From positions 62,001 to 126,000 of the forward strand of contig CAVWDU010000001.1 in NCBI GenBank assembly GCA_963753815.1: a DNA stretch of 64,000 nt. The letters are read 5' to 3'. This DNA is from CAVWDU01 sp963753815 (GTDB lineage Bacteria > Pseudomonadota > Gammaproteobacteria > Pseudomonadales > Halieaceae). Shown one piece after another: positions 63,693 through 64,000 of this stretch. Position numbers and translations under genes: made by a program. Within the stretch, counting starts at the first letter, position 1, and every line of letters starts with the position of its first letter. Under the pieces are notes generated by a model. That model had not been told where the DNA came from. It did no database searches and was given only the letters and a program-made list of their open reading frames with translations.

Positions 63693-64000
63693 GCCGCACC
63701 TCCCTTGCCGACTGCGGCCAGCGCCTGTTCCGTGTCGAGGGTCGTGGGGTTCGGGGGGATATTCAGCAGGCGCAGCGCATCCCGTGTTACCCGGGAAAAA
63801 ACCGGTGCCGCCGCCGAGCCGCCGCCGTGATCCTTACCCCGGGGATCGTTGATCACCACGACCGTGACCAGACGGGGATCATCGATCGGCGCAATGCCGG
63901 CGAACAGCGCGATGTAGCGGTCCTCGTCATAACCGGCCGTCCCCAGCTTGTGCACCGTGCCGGTCTTGCCCCCCACACGGTAACCCGGAACCCGCGCCCG
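63689..64000 (-). CDS. ftsI: Septal peptidoglycan transpeptidase FtsI (PBP3), C-terminal part
   Basis: Only the last 103 codons are in the window. The frame contains GYRVGGKTGTVHK, the third active-site motif (KTGT) of class B penicillin-binding proteins. YIALFAGIAPIDDPRLVTVVVINDPRG...GGGSAAAPVFSRV, typical of the FtsI C-terminus, follows. It precedes murE with a 4-bp overlap, the standard dcw order. The Ser nucleophile, SxN motif and membrane anchor lie beyond the right edge. Confidence 0.95.
   Translation of the reverse strand, partial: RARVPGYRVGGKTGTVHKLGTAGYDEDRYIALFAGIAPIDDPRLVTVVVINDPRGKDHGGGSAAAPVFSRVTRDALRLLNIPPNPTTLDTEQALAAVGKGGAA

Overview
This is a GC-rich gammaproteobacterial chromosome segment, most plausibly from a marine Cellvibrionales/Halieaceae-like lineage. 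That placement is inferred from gene content and protein style, not from a search. The evidence for Gammaproteobacteria is gene order: divergent ampD/nadC, divergent yajQ/panE, pilA|pilBCD-coaE, and a dcw cluster (ftsI-murEF-mraY-murD-ftsW-murGC-ddl-ftsQAZ-lpxC) followed by an M23 peptidase, secA, argJ and a Nudix gene. No rRNA, tRNA, CRISPR array, prophage or complete insertion sequence was seen.

Layout. 1-7130 (minus strand): type II secretion operon gspCDEFGHI, with gspI cut by the window edge and a promoter at about 7161-7189. 7295-8763 (minus): a 59-residue membrane protein and a GAF/degenerate-GGDEF protein. 8813-12807 (plus): a thiamine-scavenging operon with promoter, TPP riboswitch, TonB-dependent receptor, YkoF-like thiamine-binding protein, PnuT-type transporter and a thiamine-kinase-like phosphotransferase. 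12967-14433: yajQ and panE. 14434-14840 carries a MITE-like repeat and a 14-bp tandem repeat. 14841-17905 (minus): an FHA/sigma54 activator translationally coupled to a Ser/Thr kinase. 17980-19403 (minus): ampD-ampE, divergent from nadC. 20337-23761: rraA, a DmdC-type acyl-CoA dehydrogenase and a divergent LysR regulator. 23894-27245: malate synthase G and alanine dehydrogenase.

27527-37405 is a type IV pilus locus. The pilin pilA has a sigma54-type promoter and a strong terminator. Downstream of it are two tandem GT-C (TMTC-like) membrane glycosyltransferases and a DPM1-like GT2, which together look like a pilin-glycosylation module. pilB, pilC and pilD lie on the opposite strand, followed by coaE. 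PilD should process both the pilin and the Gsp pseudopilins, so the two secretion/pilus systems share it. 38056-43578 holds NAD-malic enzyme, an MFS transporter and an exported M3 metallopeptidase. 43615-64000 (minus) runs from a VanZ-like gene back through mutT, argJ, secA, M23, lpxC and the dcw cell-wall/division cluster to the 3' end of ftsI.

Sequence quality. pilB, pilC and secA each carry one or more single-base frameshifts, mostly at short homopolymers. Because secA is essential, these look more like sequencing or assembly errors than real inactivation.
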